Part shown: positions 5,281 through 5,723 of the stretch, in pieces
Numbering within the stretch: position 1 is the first letter of the stretch
How the letters are laid out: every line of letters starts with the position of its first letter
Source: Candidatus Zixiibacteriota bacterium
Lineage (GTDB): Bacteria > Zixibacteria > MSB-5A5 > GN15 > FEB-12
Direction: 5' to 3'
Length of the DNA stretch: 5,723 nucleotides
NCBI GenBank assembly: GCA_030619345.1
Contig: JAUXBO010000175.1
Span: 1 to 5,723, forward strand
The notes under the pieces: generated by a model
What the model saw: the letters and a program-made list of their open reading frames with translations, nothing else
Told to the model about the DNA's origin: nothing
Databases searched by the model: none
Program-made: the position numbers and the translations under genes

Positions 5281-5723
5281 ATGGCCGTGCCGCTTCTGGA
5301 TTTATCTCGTCAATATGATCTTATAAAAGACGATCTCAATACTGCCGTTTCCAAAGTTATGGCCCACTGTGGTTATGTTCTCGGACCTGAAGTGAAAGAG
5401 TTGGAAAGCGCCATTGCAAAATTATGTACCGTGGGACATGCACGCGGTGTTGCCTCGGGGACCGATGCCCTGTTGTTGGCACTCAAGGCCGCCGGCGTTG
5501 AACCGGGCGATGAAGTTATAACGACAAATTTTTCATTTTTTGCAACGGCCGGGGTGATTGCAAGATTGGGTGCCCGACCGGTATTCGTCGACATTGAACC
5601 GGACACATATAATATTGACCCGAGCCTTATTGAGTTGGCCATAACCGATAAGACCAAAGCCATTGTGCCGGTGCATCTTTTTGGGCAGTGTGCCGACATG
5701 GACCCGATAAACAAAATCGCAGC
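5281..5723 (+). CDS. DegT/DnrJ/EryC1/StrS-family sugar aminotransferase (3' partial)
   Basis: The first 147 codons are visible, and the gene runs off the window; the family is usually about 360-400 residues. The N-terminus, VPLLDLSRQYDLIKDDL (3-19), and then GYVLGPEVKELE (31-42) are hallmark segments of PLP-dependent aminotransferases acting on nucleotide-linked keto-sugars. SGTDAL (59-64) is the PLP-phosphate-binding motif. TNFSFFATA (82-90) supplies the aromatic residue that stacks on the PLP ring. RPVFVDIEPDTYNIDP (99-114) carries the Asp near the pyridine nitrogen region, and VPVHLFGQCADMDPI (129-143) is also typical. The PLP-binding lysine lies beyond the window, so catalytic integrity cannot be checked. 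The enzyme would aminate a 3- or 4-keto sugar using glutamate as donor. With the adjacent acyltransferase it resembles the WlbE/WlbB or FdtB/FdtC pairing, but which keto-sugar is used is not determinable here. Confidence 0.9.
   Translation, partial: MAVPLLDLSRQYDLIKDDLNTAVSKVMAHCGYVLGPEVKELESAIAKLCTVGHARGVASGTDALLLALKAAGVEPGDEVITTNFSFFATAGVIARLGARPVFVDIEPDTYNIDPSLIELAITDKTKAIVPVHLFGQCADMDPINKIA

Noticed and set aside
1..5723. CRISPR arrays, tRNA or rRNA genes, insertion sequences, phage or defence genes
   Set aside because: No regularly spaced repeats, RNA gene signatures, transposase motifs or terminal inverted repeats were seen. Almost all the sequence is explained by surface-glycan genes.

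Overview
The window looks like part of a bacterial surface-polysaccharide locus. Four recognisable families typical of exopolysaccharide, O-antigen or lipid-linked glycan synthesis lie together: two polytopic GT-C-type membrane proteins, a Wzz-like chain-length protein, a left-handed beta-helix acyltransferase and the start of a DegT/DnrJ/EryC1/StrS sugar aminotransferase. Base composition is close to half GC. Shine-Dalgarno-type sites (GGAG, GGAGAG, AAAGGAG) precede three of the genes, and one gene appears to start with TTG. A Wzz-type inner-membrane protein fits best with a Gram-negative or diderm cell. I cannot name the phylum from the sequence.

Layout. Positions 1-102 hold the last 33 codons of a plus-strand gene that cannot be identified. 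It converges, with a two-base gap, on a minus-strand gene (stop at 105, ATG at 1208) for a PIG-V-like membrane mannosyltransferase. A gap of about 44 bp then separates this from a divergent plus-strand gene (1253-2962) for a YfhO-like membrane protein. Positions 2963-3223 contain no gene but hold good promoter candidates and a small hairpin in what would be a long leader. Downstream, on the plus strand, come the Wzz-like gene (3224-4411), a 97-bp gap, the hexapeptide acyltransferase (4509-5279) and, one base later, the aminotransferase (5281 to beyond the window end).

How the genes may work together (inference). The aminotransferase would place an amino group on a nucleotide-linked keto-sugar, and the acyltransferase would acylate an amino sugar, so the pair would supply an N-acylated amino sugar. 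The Wzz-like protein would set chain length during polymerisation at the inner membrane. The PIG-V-like and YfhO-like proteins would move single sugars from polyprenyl-phosphate donors onto a glycan, lipid or protein on the outer face of the membrane. No transposase, tRNA, rRNA, CRISPR array or phage gene is visible, and I do not see evidence for a wholly new system. The most notable points are the back-to-back GT-C pair with almost no room for promoters, the long leader with a terminator-like hairpin before the Wzz-like gene, and the acyltransferase-aminotransferase pair.
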